Source: a bacterium (GTDB lineage Bacteria; Bacillota; Bacilli; Lactobacillales; Streptococcaceae). From it: a stretch of 64,000 bases of DNA. The notes beneath the pieces are model-generated. The model was not told the DNA's origin, made no database searches, and saw only the letters and a list, made by a program, of their open reading frames with translations. Below are positions 7,768 to 16,983 of this stretch, piece by piece. The position numbers and the translations under genes are program-made. Location of the stretch: NCBI GenBank assembly GCA_905221325.1, contig CAJNCS010000002.1, forward strand, positions 124,001-188,000, written 5' to 3'. Each line of letters opens with the position of its first letter. Position 1 is the first letter of the stretch.

Positions 7768-9990
7768 TTGATAACTCCTACTTATGAATGGCAGTTTGCC
7801 CCGCAGGTTGAAGATGCGGATTTTACAAAGATAGCCAAGAAGGCTGGGCTGGGTCCTGAAGTGGCTCGGTTATTATTTGAAAGAGGGATTCAGGATGAAG
7901 AAAGTCTGAAGAAGTTTTTAGAACCTTCTTTAGAGGACTTACATGACCCCTATCTGCTCCATGATATGGACAAGGCAGTAGAACGGATTCGTCAGGCCAT
8001 TGAAGAAGGGGAAAACATTCTCATCTATGGAGACTACGATGCGGATGGTATGACTTCAGCTTCGATTGTTAAGGAAAGTTTGGAACAGCTTGGTGCCGAG
8101 TGTCGTGTTTATTTGCCCAATCGTTTTACCGATGGCTATGGTCCCAATGCCAGTGTTTATAAATACTTTATCGAGCAAGAGGGAATTTCCCTGATTGTGA
8201 CAGTGGATAATGGAGTTGCAGGTCACGAGGCTATTGAATTGGCTCAGTCTATGGGAGTGGATGTCATTGTGACCGACCATCATTCCATGCCGGAAACCCT
8301 TCCCGATGCCTATGCGATTGTTCACCCTGAGCATCCGGATGCGGACTATCCATTCAAATATCTGGCTGGTTGTGGAGTGGCTTTCAAGCTGGCTTGCGCT
8401 CTTTTAGAAGAAGTGCAAGTGGAATTGCTTGATTTGGTCGCTATCGGTACCATTGCAGATATGGTGAGCTTGACAGATGAAAACCGTATCCTGGTTCAAT
8501 ATGGTCTGGAAATGCTGGGACATACTCAGCGCATTGGCCTACAAGAAATGCTGGATATGGCTGGGATTGCTGCGAATGAAGTGACAGAAGAAACGGTTGG
8601 CTTTCAGATTGCTCCTCGTTTAAATGCCTTGGGGCGCTTGGACGATCCTAATCCCGCCATTGATTTGTTGACTGGATTTGACGACGAGGAAGCGCATGAG
8701 ATTGCCCTCATGATTCACCAGAAAAATGAAGAACGTAAGGAAATCGTCCAATCAATCTATGAAGAAGCTAAGACCATGGTGGATCCTGAGAAGAAGGTCC
8801 AGGTTTTGGCCAAGGAAGGCTGGAATCCTGGGGTTCTGGGTATCGTGGCTGGTCGTTTGTTGGAAGAACTAGGGCAGACAGTTATCGTTCTTAATATAGA
8901 AGATGGTCGTGCCAAGGGTAGTGCTCGTAGTGTGGAAGCAGTTGATATTTTTGAAGCCTTGGATCCCCACCGAGATCTCTTCATAGCCTTTGGAGGCCAT
9001 GCTGGTGCAGCAGGAATGACGCTGGAAGTGGAGAAACTCTCAGATTTATCTCAGGTCTTGGAAGAATATATCCGTGAAAAAGGCGCAGATGCTGCTGGTA
9101 AGAACAAGTTAAATCTTGATGAAGAGCTAGACTTGGAGACACTTAGCTTGGAAACTGTTAAAAGCTTTGAACGCTTGGCACCCTTTGGGATGGATAATCA
9201 GAAACCTGTCTTTTATATCAAGGATTTTCATGTTGAAAGTGCTCGTACCATGGGAGCAGGCAATGCCCACCTCAAACTAAAAATTTCCAAGGGTGAGGCG
9301 AGTTTTGAAGTGGTGGCTTTTGGTCAAGGTAGATGGGCAACAGAATTTGCTCAAACAAAAAACTTAGAATTGGCAGTCACCTTGTCTGTCAATCAATGGA
9401 ATGGCCGAACTGCCCTCCAGTTGATGATGGTAGATGCGCGTGTGGAGGGGGTTCAACTCTTTAATATTCGTGGGAAGAACGCAGCCTTGCCGGAGGGAGT
9501 TCCAGTCTTGGATTTCTCTGGAGAGGTGCCAAAATTGGTGAATAGTGAGGCGGTTGTCGTAAAAACCATTCCTGAGGATATTACCTTGCTGAAGACCATT
9601 TTTCAAGAACAGGATTTCTCAGCTGTCTATTTCAAAAATGATATTGACAAGGCCTACTATCTGACGGGTTATGGAACTAGAGAACAGTTTGCAAAATTGT
9701 ACAAGACCATTTACCAGTTCCCAGAGTTTGATATTCGCTACAAGCTTAAGGATTTGGCGGCTTATCTCAATATCCAACAAATATTGCTGGTCAAGATGAT
9801 TCAAGTCTTTGAAGAACTGGGCTTTGTGACAATCAAAGATGGTGTGATGACAGTCAATAAGGAAGCGCCAAAGCGAGAGATAGGAGAAAGTCGAATTTAC
9901 CAAAATCTCAAACAAACCGTTAAAGATCAAGAAATGATGGCGCTGGGTACGGTGCAGGAAATGTATGATTTTTTAATGGCAGAAAACTAG
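7768..9990 (+). CDS. recJ: Single-stranded-DNA-specific exonuclease RecJ
   Basis: RecJ degrades single-stranded DNA 5' to 3' in recombination and mismatch/base-excision repair. The DHH-phosphoesterase core is intact: GDYDADG, TVDNG, VTDHH, then the DHHA1 motif GGHAGAAG, an OB-like domain and the Firmicute RecJ C-terminal extension. The length is about 740 residues, normal for streptococci. The frame is open from 7648, but the promoter at 7723-7731 lies inside that extension. No ATG exists in frame between the expected transcript start and ITPTYEWQF, so the start is a non-ATG codon: TTG at 7768 (used here) or GTG at 7756. It is followed by a strong terminator. Confidence 0.93.
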   Translation: MITPTYEWQFAPQVEDADFTKIAKKAGLGPEVARLLFERGIQDEESLKKFLEPSLEDLHDPYLLHDMDKAVERIRQAIEEGENILIYGDYDADGMTSASIVKESLEQLGAECRVYLPNRFTDGYGPNASVYKYFIEQEGISLIVTVDNGVAGHEAIELAQSMGVDVIVTDHHSMPETLPDAYAIVHPEHPDADYPFKYLAGCGVAFKLACALLEEVQVELLDLVAIGTIADMVSLTDENRILVQYGLEMLGHTQRIGLQEMLDMAGIAANEVTEETVGFQIAPRLNALGRLDDPNPAIDLLTGFDDEEAHEIALMIHQKNEERKEIVQSIYEEAKTMVDPEKKVQVLAKEGWNPGVLGIVAGRLLEELGQTVIVLNIEDGRAKGSARSVEAVDIFEALDPHRDLFIAFGGHAGAAGMTLEVEKLSDLSQVLEEYIREKGADAAGKNKLNLDEELDLETLSLETVKSFERLAPFGMDNQKPVFYIKDFHVESARTMGAGNAHLKLKISKGEASFEVVAFGQGRWATEFAQTKNLELAVTLSVNQWNGRTALQLMMVDARVEGVQLFNIRGKNAALPEGVPVLDFSGEVPKLVNSEAVVVKTIPEDITLLKTIFQEQDFSAVYFKNDIDKAYYLTGYGTREQFAKLYKTIYQFPEFDIRYKLKDLAAYLNIQQILLVKMIQVFEELGFVTIKDGVMTVNKEAPKREIGESRIYQNLKQTVKDQEMMALGTVQEMYDFLMAEN

Positions 9991-9999
9991 AAGGTAGGA

Positions 10000-10027
10000 A
10001 AGAGTTGGGCAACCAGCTCTTTTTTGG
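10000..10027 (+). terminator. Terminator of recJ
   Basis: AGAGTTGG / CCAGCTCT stem with a four-base loop, then TTTTTT. Confidence 0.88.
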
Positions 10028-10042
10028 AAACAAATCTTCATT

Positions 10043-10070
10043 TTGAAAATCATCAAAAAAATGGTATAAT
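10043..10070 (+). promoter_or_regulatory. Promoter of rnjB
   Basis: TTGAAA (10043-10048), 16-base spacer, TATAAT (10065-10070) with an extended TG. The ~90-base leader holds a small hairpin AGGGTA/TACCCT (10116-10131). Confidence 0.75.
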
Positions 10071-10163
10071 GGTAGGAAAAGATTCGGCTGAAAGTCTTAG
10101 AACTTTTAGAATAAGAGGGTAAACCTACCCTATAATCAAGATGAATTAAGTTTCGGAGGGAAA

Positions 10164-11825
10164 ATGAGTAATATTAGTTTAACAACACTAGGTGGTGTAC
10201 GAGAAAATGGGAAAAATATGTACATCGCTGAGATCGGCGATTCGATTTTTGTTTTGGATGCGGGGCTTAAATACCCTGAAAATGAACAACTTGGGGTTGA
10301 TGTCGTCATTCCAAATATGGACTACCTTTTTGAAAATAGTGATCGTATCGCTGGGGTCTTCTTGACCCACGGGCATGCGGATGCCATTGGAGCTCTGCCT
10401 TACCTTTTGGCAGAAGCGAAGGTGCCTGTGTTTGGCTCTGAGTTGACCATTGAGTTGGCCAAACTCTTTGTCAAAGGAAATGATACGGTTAAGAAATTCA
10501 ATGACTTCCATGTGATTGATGAGGATACAGAAATTGACTTTGGAGGAACTGTAGTTTCCTTCTTCCGTACAACTCACTCCATCCCGGAAAGTTTGGGAGT
10601 TGTCTTGAAAACTCCAAAAGGTAGTATTGTTTACACAGGTGACTTCAAGTTTGACCAGACGGCTAGTAAATCCTATGCGACGGATTTTGCCCGTTTGGCA
10701 GAAATCGGTCGTAAGGGTGTCTTGGCGCTCCTCAGTGATTCTGCGAATGCGGATAGCAATATCCAGGTGGCGAGCGAGAGTGAAGTTGGAGAGGAAATTA
10801 CCCAGACCATTGCGGACTGGGAAGGTCGTATCATCGTTGCGGCAGTTGCCAGCAACCTCTCTCGTATCCAGCAGGTTTTTGATGCTGCTGCGGATACAGG
10901 CCGTCGAGTTGTTCTGACTGGTTTTGATGTTGAAAATATTGTCCGAACAGCGATTCGTCTCAAAAAATTGTCTCTAGCCAACGAAAGTCTCTTGATTAAA
11001 CCAAAAGAAATGTCTCGTTTTGAAGACCATGAGTTGATTATCCTTGAGACAGGTCGTATGGGTGAGCCTATTAATGGACTTCGCAAGATGTCTATTGGTC
11101 GCCACCGCTATGTGGAAATCAAAGATGGGGACTTGGTCTATATCGTAACGACTCCATCTATCGCCAAAGAAGCCGTCATGGCGCGTGTTGAAAACATGAT
11201 CTACCAAGCTGGTGGTGTAGTGAAACTCATTACTCAAAGCTTGCGAGTATCCGGACACGGGAATGCGCGTGATTTGCAGTTGATGATCAATCTTTTGCAA
11301 CCAAAATACCTCTTCCCTATCCAAGGGGAGTACCGTGAGTTGGATGCGCATGCCAAGGCTGCCATGGCAGTTGGGATGTTGCCAGAGCGCATTTTCATCC
11401 CTAAAAAGGGAACGACCATGTCCTACGAACATGGAGACTTTGTCCCATCTGGAGCAGTTTCTGCAGGGGATGTCTTGATTGATGGAAATGCCATCGGGGA
11501 TGTTGGGAATGTCGTCCTTCGTGACCGTAAGGTCTTGTCAGAGGATGGAATCTTTATCGTGGCGATCACTGTCAACCGTCGTGAGAAGAAAATTGTGGCT
11601 AAGGCCCGTGTTCACACGCGTGGATTTGTTTATCTCAAGAAGAGTCGCGATATTCTTCGTGAAAGTTCAGAATTGATTAACCAAACGGTAGAAGAGTATC
11701 TTCAAGGTGATGATTTTGACTGGGCAGAGCTCAAAGGCAAGGTTCGTGACAATCTGACCAAGTACCTCTTTGATCAAACCAAGCGTCGCCCAGCAATCTT
11801 GCCAGTCGTGATGGAAGCAAAATAA
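10164..11825 (+). CDS. rnjB: Ribonuclease J2
   Basis: A 553-residue metallo-beta-lactamase/beta-CASP ribonuclease that partners RNase J1 in mRNA decay and rRNA maturation. The key metal motif reads HGHADA (69-74) where active RNase J1 has HGHEDH, so one metal-binding histidine is lost. This is the known hallmark of the J2 paralog in streptococci, which mainly serves as a structural partner of J1. Other motifs remain (THSIPES, TGDFKFD, SGHGNARDL). The ATG follows GGAGGG. The gene is monocistronic between its own promoter and the terminator at 11842. Confidence 0.92.
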   Translation: MSNISLTTLGGVRENGKNMYIAEIGDSIFVLDAGLKYPENEQLGVDVVIPNMDYLFENSDRIAGVFLTHGHADAIGALPYLLAEAKVPVFGSELTIELAKLFVKGNDTVKKFNDFHVIDEDTEIDFGGTVVSFFRTTHSIPESLGVVLKTPKGSIVYTGDFKFDQTASKSYATDFARLAEIGRKGVLALLSDSANADSNIQVASESEVGEEITQTIADWEGRIIVAAVASNLSRIQQVFDAAADTGRRVVLTGFDVENIVRTAIRLKKLSLANESLLIKPKEMSRFEDHELIILETGRMGEPINGLRKMSIGRHRYVEIKDGDLVYIVTTPSIAKEAVMARVENMIYQAGGVVKLITQSLRVSGHGNARDLQLMINLLQPKYLFPIQGEYRELDAHAKAAMAVGMLPERIFIPKKGTTMSYEHGDFVPSGAVSAGDVLIDGNAIGDVGNVVLRDRKVLSEDGIFIVAITVNRREKKIVAKARVHTRGFVYLKKSRDILRESSELINQTVEEYLQGDDFDWAELKGKVRDNLTKYLFDQTKRRPAILPVVMEAK

Positions 11826-11841
11826 TAAGCAGAGTACCTAC

Positions 11842-11868
11842 AGAAAAAGTCGAATTTCGGCTTTTTCT
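11842..11868 (+). terminator. Terminator of rnjB
   Basis: GAAAAAGTCGA / TCGGCTTTTTC hairpin that provides its own T-run. Confidence 0.8.
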
Positions 11869-11893
11869 TATAGAATAGTAAAAGGAGAAAACC

Positions 11894-12673
11894 ATGGCAG
11901 TTATGAATATCGAGTATTACTCTGAAGTTTTGGATATGGAGTGGGGCGTTACTGTGCTCTATCCAGATGCCAGTCGGGTGACTGAACCAGATTGCACAGA
12001 TATTCCTGTCCTTTATCTTTTGCACGGAATGTCAGGAAATCAAAATAGCTGGCTCAAACGTACCAATATCGAACGCTTGTTGCGAGGGACTAATCTCATT
12101 GTCATCATGCCCAATACAAATAATGGCTGGTACACAGATACTCAGTATGGCTATAACTACTATACAGCTCTAGCAGAAGAACTCCCCCAAGTCATGAAAC
12201 GATTCTTCCCCAATATGACCAGCAAGCGAGAAAAGACCTTCATAGCAGGTCTCTCCATGGGTGGCTATGGTTCCTTCAAGCAGGCTCTCGCAACCAATCG
12301 TTTTTCTCATGCAGCTAGTTTTTCTGGTGCACTCAGTTTTCAGGAATTTTCTCCTGAAAGTCAGGATTTGGGCTCTCTTGCCTATTGGCGAGGAGTTTTT
12401 GGAGAAATCAAAGACTGGACAGCTAGCCCTCATTCGCTTGAAAGTATTGCTGCGAAATCGGATAAAAAAACCAAACTTTGGGCTTGGTGTGGCGAGCAAG
12501 ACTATCTCTACTCAGCCAATAATCTCGCTGTGAAAAACCTCAAAAAGCTTGGTTTTAAAGTGACCTATAGTCATAGTCCTGGCACTCATGAGTGGTACTA
12601 CTGGGAAAAACAATTGGAGCGTTTTTTGGCTACTCTACCAATTGACTTTGTTTTGGAAGAGCGCTTATCTTAG
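11894..12673 (+). CDS. estA: Esterase of the EstA/tributyrin esterase family
   Basis: A 259-residue alpha/beta hydrolase of the esterase D/EstA group. The oxyanion region LLHGMSG, the nucleophile elbow GLSMGG (S121), the acid D203 (EQDYLY) and the base H232 (GTHEWYYW) are all in place. Streptococcal EstA cleaves short-chain acyl esters, and in S. pneumoniae it has been linked to deacetylation of sialic acids. AAAGGAG precedes the ATG. No signal peptide, so cytoplasmic. The gene is bounded by hairpin terminators on both sides. Confidence 0.88.
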   Translation: MAVMNIEYYSEVLDMEWGVTVLYPDASRVTEPDCTDIPVLYLLHGMSGNQNSWLKRTNIERLLRGTNLIVIMPNTNNGWYTDTQYGYNYYTALAEELPQVMKRFFPNMTSKREKTFIAGLSMGGYGSFKQALATNRFSHAASFSGALSFQEFSPESQDLGSLAYWRGVFGEIKDWTASPHSLESIAAKSDKKTKLWAWCGEQDYLYSANNLAVKNLKKLGFKVTYSHSPGTHEWYYWEKQLERFLATLPIDFVLEERLS

Positions 12674-12709
12674 TTTTAGGTTTCTTTCAGCTTTCTTCAG
12701 TAAAATAGA

Positions 12710-12758
12710 GAATCTATCTTGATCAAGGAGAATGTGATTTCAAGATAGGTTCTTATTT
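12710..12758 (+). terminator. Terminator after estA
   Basis: Long stem GAATCTATCTTGA (12710-12722) / TCAAGATAGGTTC (12740-12752) followed by TTATTTTT. Confidence 0.75.
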
Positions 12759-12777
12759 TTATGAAAGGTGGGGCGTC

Positions 12778-13479
12778 ATGTTCTGGATTATTCGATTATT
12801 CTTCCGATTTCTGTTGGGAATTTGGCGTTTCTTCTGGCGTCTGGTTTGGACTGTGGTTATTTTACTACTCATTGCTTTTGGAGTGGTTTGGTATCTGTCT
12901 GGTGATTTTCATTCTGCGGCCAATCAGGTTGAAAAAATGAGCCAGATTGGTCAAGGTGGCTGGAATCAATGGAAGGAGACGGGAACGCTGGAAGTCTTGT
13001 CTCAGACAGACAGTCACCAACATGCAGAAGGCAAGTGGGCTCAGGCCTCAGCTCGCATCTATATTGAGCCTCAAATGGATGAGACCTTCCAAGGTGCCTA
13101 TGCAGAAGCTATAAAAAACTGGAATCAAACGGGAGCCTTTACCTTTGAGGTGGTTGCGGATCCTAGTCAGGCAGATATTGTGGCAAGTGAGATGAATGAT
13201 GGATCTACCGCTGTAGCTGGTCAAGCCGAGAGTCAAACCAATCTGTTGACCAATCAATTTATATCTGTGACGGTTCGCCTGAATCATCATTATCTATCCA
13301 ATCCAAGTTATGGTTATTCTTATGAACGGATCGTGCACACGGCGGAGCACGAGCTGGGACATGCCATCGGATTGGATCATACCAACGAGATTTCTGTCAT
13401 GCAGCCGGCAGGTTCCTACTATGGAATTCAGCCTCAGGATGTGAAAGCTGTTCAAGAACTCTATACCAGTAGCGACTAG
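12778..13479 (+). CDS. Membrane-anchored matrixin-family metalloprotease
   Basis: A 233-residue protein with a basic N-terminus and one membrane anchor (about 22-40), so the catalytic part should face outside. The zinc site [11 protein letters not shown] (191-201) matches HExxHxxGxxH, followed by the Met-turn (M208 in SVMQPAG), as in metzincins of the matrixin/M10 type. A hydrolytic role on surface or cell-wall proteins is plausible but the substrate is unknown. AAAGGTGGGG precedes the ATG. It is a single gene between estA and uvrC, followed by a terminator. Confidence 0.88.
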   Translation: MFWIIRLFFRFLLGIWRFFWRLVWTVVILLLIAFGVVWYLSGDFHSAANQVEKMSQIGQGGWNQWKETGTLEVLSQTDSHQHAEGKWAQASARIYIEPQMDETFQGAYAEAIKNWNQTGAFTFEVVADPSQADIVASEMNDGSTAVAGQAESQTNLLTNQFISVTVRLNHHYLSNPSYGYSYERIVHTAEHELGHAIGLDHTNEISVMQPAGSYYGIQPQDVKAVQELYTSSD

Positions 13480-13508
13480 ATGAAGTCAGTGCAATCCGAA
13501 ATGAAATC

Positions 13509-13545
13509 AAAGCCTCTCCATCAAGTGATCGGTGGGGCTTTTTGT
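13509..13545 (+). terminator. Terminator after the matrixin gene
   Basis: AAGCCTCTCC / GGTGGGGCTT hairpin followed by TTTTTG. Confidence 0.8.
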
Positions 13546-13565
13546 TCGTCCTGTCACAGGCTTTT

Positions 13566-13574
13566 TGCTATAAT
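13566..13574 (+). promoter_or_regulatory. Extended -10 promoter of uvrC, next to the start codon
   Basis: TGCTATAAT ends six bases before the uvrC ATG, so the predicted transcript begins at or next to the A of that ATG. Confidence 0.6.
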
Positions 13575-13580
13575 GGAACT

Positions 13581-15428
13581 ATGAACAACTTGATTAAATC
13601 AAAACTGGAGCTCTTACCGACTAGTCCCGGTTGCTACATTCACAAAGATAAAAACGGTACCATTATCTATGTTGGAAAGGCTAAAAATCTGCGCAACCGT
13701 GTGCGCTCCTATTTCCGTGGCAGTCATGATACCAAGACAGAAGCTCTGGTATCTGAAATTGTGGATTTTGAATTTATCGTCACTGAGTCCAATATTGAGG
13801 CACTTCTCCTAGAAATCAACCTGATTAAGGAAAATCAGCCCAAGTACAATATCATGTTCAAGGATGATAAGTCCTATCCCTTTATCAAAATCACCAATGA
13901 ACGCTATCCACGGCTCATCATTACTCGTCAGGTCAAAAAGGATGGAGGTCTTTATTTTGGACCTTATCCTGATGTGGGGGCAGCCAATGAAATCAAGCGA
14001 CTACTGGATCGGATTTTTCCTTTTCGTAAGTGTACCAATCCGCCGTCTAAGGTCTGTTTTTATTACCATATCGGCCAATGTATGGCCCACACCATCTGTA
14101 AAAAGGATGAGGCCTATTTCAAGTCTATGGCTCAGGAGGTTTCTGATTTCCTAAAAGGACAGGATGACAAAATCATCAATGACCTCAAGGGGAAAATGGC
14201 AAAGGCAGCTCAAAGTATGGAATTTGAACGTGCGGCGGAATACCGAGACCTGATTCAGGCGATTGGAACGCTTCGGACCAAGCAACGGGTTATGGCGAAA
14301 GATTTGCAAAATCGCGACGTCTTTGGCTACTATGTGGATAAAGGCTGGATGTGTGTTCAGGTTTTCTTTGTCCGTCAAGGAAAACTCATCGAGCGGGATG
14401 TCAATCTTTTCCCCTACTACAATGATCCGGATGAGGACTTCTTGACCTATGTGGGGCAGTTTTATCAAGAAAAATCCCACCTGGTTCCCAATGAAGTGCT
14501 GATTCCGCAGGATATTGATGAAGAAGCTGTCAAGGCCTTGGTGGATACCAAGATTCTCAAACCCCAGCGTGGAGAGAAAAAACAGCTAGTCAATCTAGCC
14601 ATCAAAAATGCCCGTGTCAGTCTGGAGCAGAAGTTCAATCTGCTAGAAAAATCTGTCGAAAAGACCCAAGGAGCTATTGAAAATCTGGGACGCTTGCTCC
14701 AAATACCGACTCCAGTCCGCATCGAGTCCTTCGACAACTCCAATATCATGGGAACCAGCCCTGTTTCAGCTATGGTGGTCTTTGTCAATGGGAAACCGAG
14801 TAAAAAAGACTACCGTAAGTACAAGATAAAAACGGTTGTAGGTCCAGATGACTACGCCAGTATGCGAGAGGTCATTCGCAGACGCTATGGTCGAGTTCAA
14901 CGTGACGGTTTGACTCCTCCGGATTTGATTGTGATTGATGGAGGACAAGGTCAGGTCAATATCGCTAAGCAAGTCATTCAAGAGGAGCTAGGTTTGGATA
15001 TCCCAATTGCTGGTTTGCAAAAGAATGATAAGCACCAAACCCATGAATTGCTCTTTGGAGATCCGCTGGAGGTGGTGGAGTTGTCTCGCAATTCTCAGGA
15101 ATTTTTCCTCCTCCAACGCATCCAAGATGAGGTGCACCGCTTTGCCATCACCTTCCACCGTCAACTGCGCTCCAAAAATTCCTTTTCATCACAATTGGAT
15201 GGGATTGACGGTTTAGGACCTAAACGCAAGCAGAATCTCATGAAGCATTTCAAGGCTTTGACTAAAATCAAGGAAGCTAGTGTGGATGAAATTGTCGAAG
15301 TTGGGGTGCCAAGAGCAGTCGCAGAAGCAGTTCAGAGGAAGTTGAACCCGCAGGAAGAAGTGGAGTTGGCTCAAGTAGCGGAAGAGAGAGTAGATTACCA
15401 AACGGAAGGAAACCATCATGATCCATAA
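13581..15428 (+). CDS. uvrC: Excinuclease ABC subunit C
   Basis: A 615-residue UvrC, the dual-incision nuclease of nucleotide excision repair. The order is GIY-YIG domain (about 10-95, with [10 protein letters not shown] and [12 protein letters not shown]), UVR motif ([12 protein letters not shown]), RNase H-like domain ([10 protein letters not shown]) and C-terminal helix-hairpin-helix ([15 protein letters not shown]). The start at 13581 matches family length; there is no Shine-Dalgarno, and the -10 box ends only six bases upstream, so the mRNA may be leaderless. The last 11 bases overlap the start of a truncated phosphoesterase copy. Confidence 0.95.
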   Translation: MNNLIKSKLELLPTSPGCYIHKDKNGTIIYVGKAKNLRNRVRSYFRGSHDTKTEALVSEIVDFEFIVTESNIEALLLEINLIKENQPKYNIMFKDDKSYPFIKITNERYPRLIITRQVKKDGGLYFGPYPDVGAANEIKRLLDRIFPFRKCTNPPSKVCFYYHIGQCMAHTICKKDEAYFKSMAQEVSDFLKGQDDKIINDLKGKMAKAAQSMEFERAAEYRDLIQAIGTLRTKQRVMAKDLQNRDVFGYYVDKGWMCVQVFFVRQGKLIERDVNLFPYYNDPDEDFLTYVGQFYQEKSHLVPNEVLIPQDIDEEAVKALVDTKILKPQRGEKKQLVNLAIKNARVSLEQKFNLLEKSVEKTQGAIENLGRLLQIPTPVRIESFDNSNIMGTSPVSAMVVFVNGKPSKKDYRKYKIKTVVGPDDYASMREVIRRRYGRVQRDGLTPPDLIVIDGGQGQVNIAKQVIQEELGLDIPIAGLQKNDKHQTHELLFGDPLEVVELSRNSQEFFLLQRIQDEVHRFAITFHRQLRSKNSFSSQLDGIDGLGPKRKQNLMKHFKALTKIKEASVDEIVEVGVPRAVAEAVQRKLNPQEEVELAQVAEERVDYQTEGNHHDP

Positions 15429-15513
15429 AATCGCAATTTTATCAGATATTCATGGCAATGCGGCGGCACTAGAAGCAGTGATTACAGAATTTTCGGCAGA
15501 TTTAGATAGTTAA
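15418..15513 (+). pseudogene. Truncated 5' end of a phosphoesterase gene (31 codons)
   Basis: This reading frame starts inside the end of uvrC with a good GGAAGG ribosome site and encodes [20 protein letters not shown], the metal-binding N-terminus of the phosphoesterase that is intact at 18831. Homology ends near 15488 and a stop follows at 15511-15513. The 64 bases 15425-15488 match 18838-18901 at 60 positions, the first 38 without a difference. The stub is best read as the original 5' end of that gene, cut off when the nuclease/ATPase cassette (15586-18764) arrived. It has lost everything after motif I and cannot be an active enzyme. Confidence 0.85.
15425..15488 (+). repeat. Left copy of the direct repeat flanking the HNH/ATPase cassette
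   Basis: Direct repeat with 18838-18901; 60 of 64 positions agree by eye, with the differences in the last 26 bases. Confidence 0.9.
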
Positions 15514-15523
15514 TATATAAAGC

Positions 15524-15546
15524 AAGACCGTGAAAACGGTCTTTTG
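15524..15546 (+). terminator. Terminator of uvrC and the stub
   Basis: AAGACCGT GAAA ACGGTCTT hairpin followed by TTG. It separates uvrC from the inserted cassette. Confidence 0.85.
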
Positions 15547-15555
15547 TGGTATAAT
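15547..15555 (+). promoter_or_regulatory. Extended -10 promoter of the HNH/ATPase cassette
   Basis: TGGTATAAT directly after the terminator hairpin, 30 bases before the HNH gene. Confidence 0.7.
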
Positions 15556-15585
15556 TATGATTAAACTAAGGTTTAGAGGTGAAAA

Positions 15586-16983
15586 ATGATTCCGATAAAA
15601 AAGAGCAATTCTAAACAAGTATATGAATTTTGTCGTGATATTTATGAGAAATTACCAGAAAAAGACGAATTAGATATGTTAATTTTTAAGAATTTTGGAT
15701 CTCACAATGGATTGGAAGACTATTTTACACAACAAGATAGAGCCTTTCTAAGACTTATGATGGCGGACTACTCTACCTTACTAAACGTAAAGGAAAAAAT
15801 AGATAGCTCATCTGATGTTGAATGGGTTTTTAAAATACATGTGGAGAAATTTTCTGATTTGGTTAATCAAATTTATAGTCATTTAAAAAACGATTTTATA
15901 GAAAAGTGTGATGAGGAAATTAAGCAGTTAAAAATAGGGCATATTAGAGGAGTAAGTACTAGTATTAATCTGAAAAGAATATTATCATATGAGACTGATG
16001 ATAATCTAGATAAAATTCGAAAAAAGAAAAATTTGACTGATAATATACGGATTATTGTTGATAGAACAAAGAATACAAGAGAATTTATCGACTTGATTAA
16101 GAAGAATTTAAAATCTGAATTCTTAAAGGACTTTGAAGATATATTTCCGGATAAAATGGATATTTTGGTTGAAATGATGAGCTCAAAAAAATCGTTTAAT
16201 GATTTAGTGCAAAGCTACAAGTTTGATGGAATTCATACTAAAAAATCTCATACAGTATTGAAGGATTATATTGTTGAACGATACAAAGAAAAGTTGGAAT
16301 CCCATTATAATAAAATAGACAAAAAAGAGTTAGTTCGCATAACTGGTGTCACAGTTTGTCCATATTGTAATCGTAATTTTATTAATGTGACGGAAGAAGC
16401 AAATACGAGCCAATTGGATCATTTTTTCCCTAAGAATGAATATCCTCTATTCGCTTTATGTTTTTACAATCTGATTCCTTCTTGTTATGGTTGTAATAAT
16501 AAAAAGAGTACGAGTAAATTTTATGTCTCTACCTATGATGAAAGCATAACTGATATTGATGAATTGTTGAAATTTTCTTTGAATATAAAGTCTGCAGATT
16601 TTATTAATAATTCAGAAAGTATTGATATTATAATCAAGGACGACATATCGGAGGAGGAGTTAAAACAATTAGAAAGCAAGGATAAATTAAGTGTTAGACA
16701 GAAATTATTGAAGGACAAATATGTGATTGATACAAGAAGTCTATACAAACTACATGCGGATATAGTTCAAGAGTTGCTATGGAAACATGAAATTTATAAT
16801 AAAGATTATAAAGCAGGTTTATGTCAAATATTTGCGGATTCAGGTAAATCTTTTTCAGACTCTGAAATAGATAGAATGATAGTTGGTTATTACACAGACA
16901 AAGAAAATTATGGGAAAAGACCACTTTCAAAAATGGTTACAGATATTAGCAAAGAAATTGGACTAGTAGGAGAAGAAGAATGA
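15586..16983 (+). CDS. HNH endonuclease of a Septu-like defence pair (PtuB-like)
   Basis: A 465-residue protein. The central part is a zinc-bound HNH nuclease of the TIGR02646/PtuB type: CPYCNRN (C258, C261), LDHFFPK (H279), YNLIPSCYGCNNKK (C300, C303, with N304). The N-terminal ~250 residues are mostly charged helices that I do not recognise, and ~160 residues follow the nuclease. PtuB proteins are usually much shorter, as I recall, so the long N-terminal part is unusual. It is the first gene of a two-gene operon; its stop overlaps the ATPase start by four bases. Expected role: cutting nucleic acid when the ATPase partner senses phage. The gene is AT-rich compared with neighbours (15 of 60 G+C in 16081-16140, against 29 of 60 in 14521-14580 of uvrC), which suggests transfer. 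Start: AGAGGTG before ATG. Confidence 0.82.
   Translation: MIPIKKSNSKQVYEFCRDIYEKLPEKDELDMLIFKNFGSHNGLEDYFTQQDRAFLRLMMADYSTLLNVKEKIDSSSDVEWVFKIHVEKFSDLVNQIYSHLKNDFIEKCDEEIKQLKIGHIRGVSTSINLKRILSYETDDNLDKIRKKKNLTDNIRIIVDRTKNTREFIDLIKKNLKSEFLKDFEDIFPDKMDILVEMMSSKKSFNDLVQSYKFDGIHTKKSHTVLKDYIVERYKEKLESHYNKIDKKELVRITGVTVCPYCNRNFINVTEEANTSQLDHFFPKNEYPLFALCFYNLIPSCYGCNNKKSTSKFYVSTYDESITDIDELLKFSLNIKSADFINNSESIDIIIKDDISEEELKQLESKDKLSVRQKLLKDKYVIDTRSLYKLHADIVQELLWKHEIYNKDYKAGLCQIFADSGKSFSDSEIDRMIVGYYTDKENYGKRPLSKMVTDISKEIGLVGEEE

Noticed and set aside
10673..11432. Two long minus-strand frames inside rnjB
   Set aside because: Shadow frames of a G+C-balanced coding gene; rnjB itself is fully supported.
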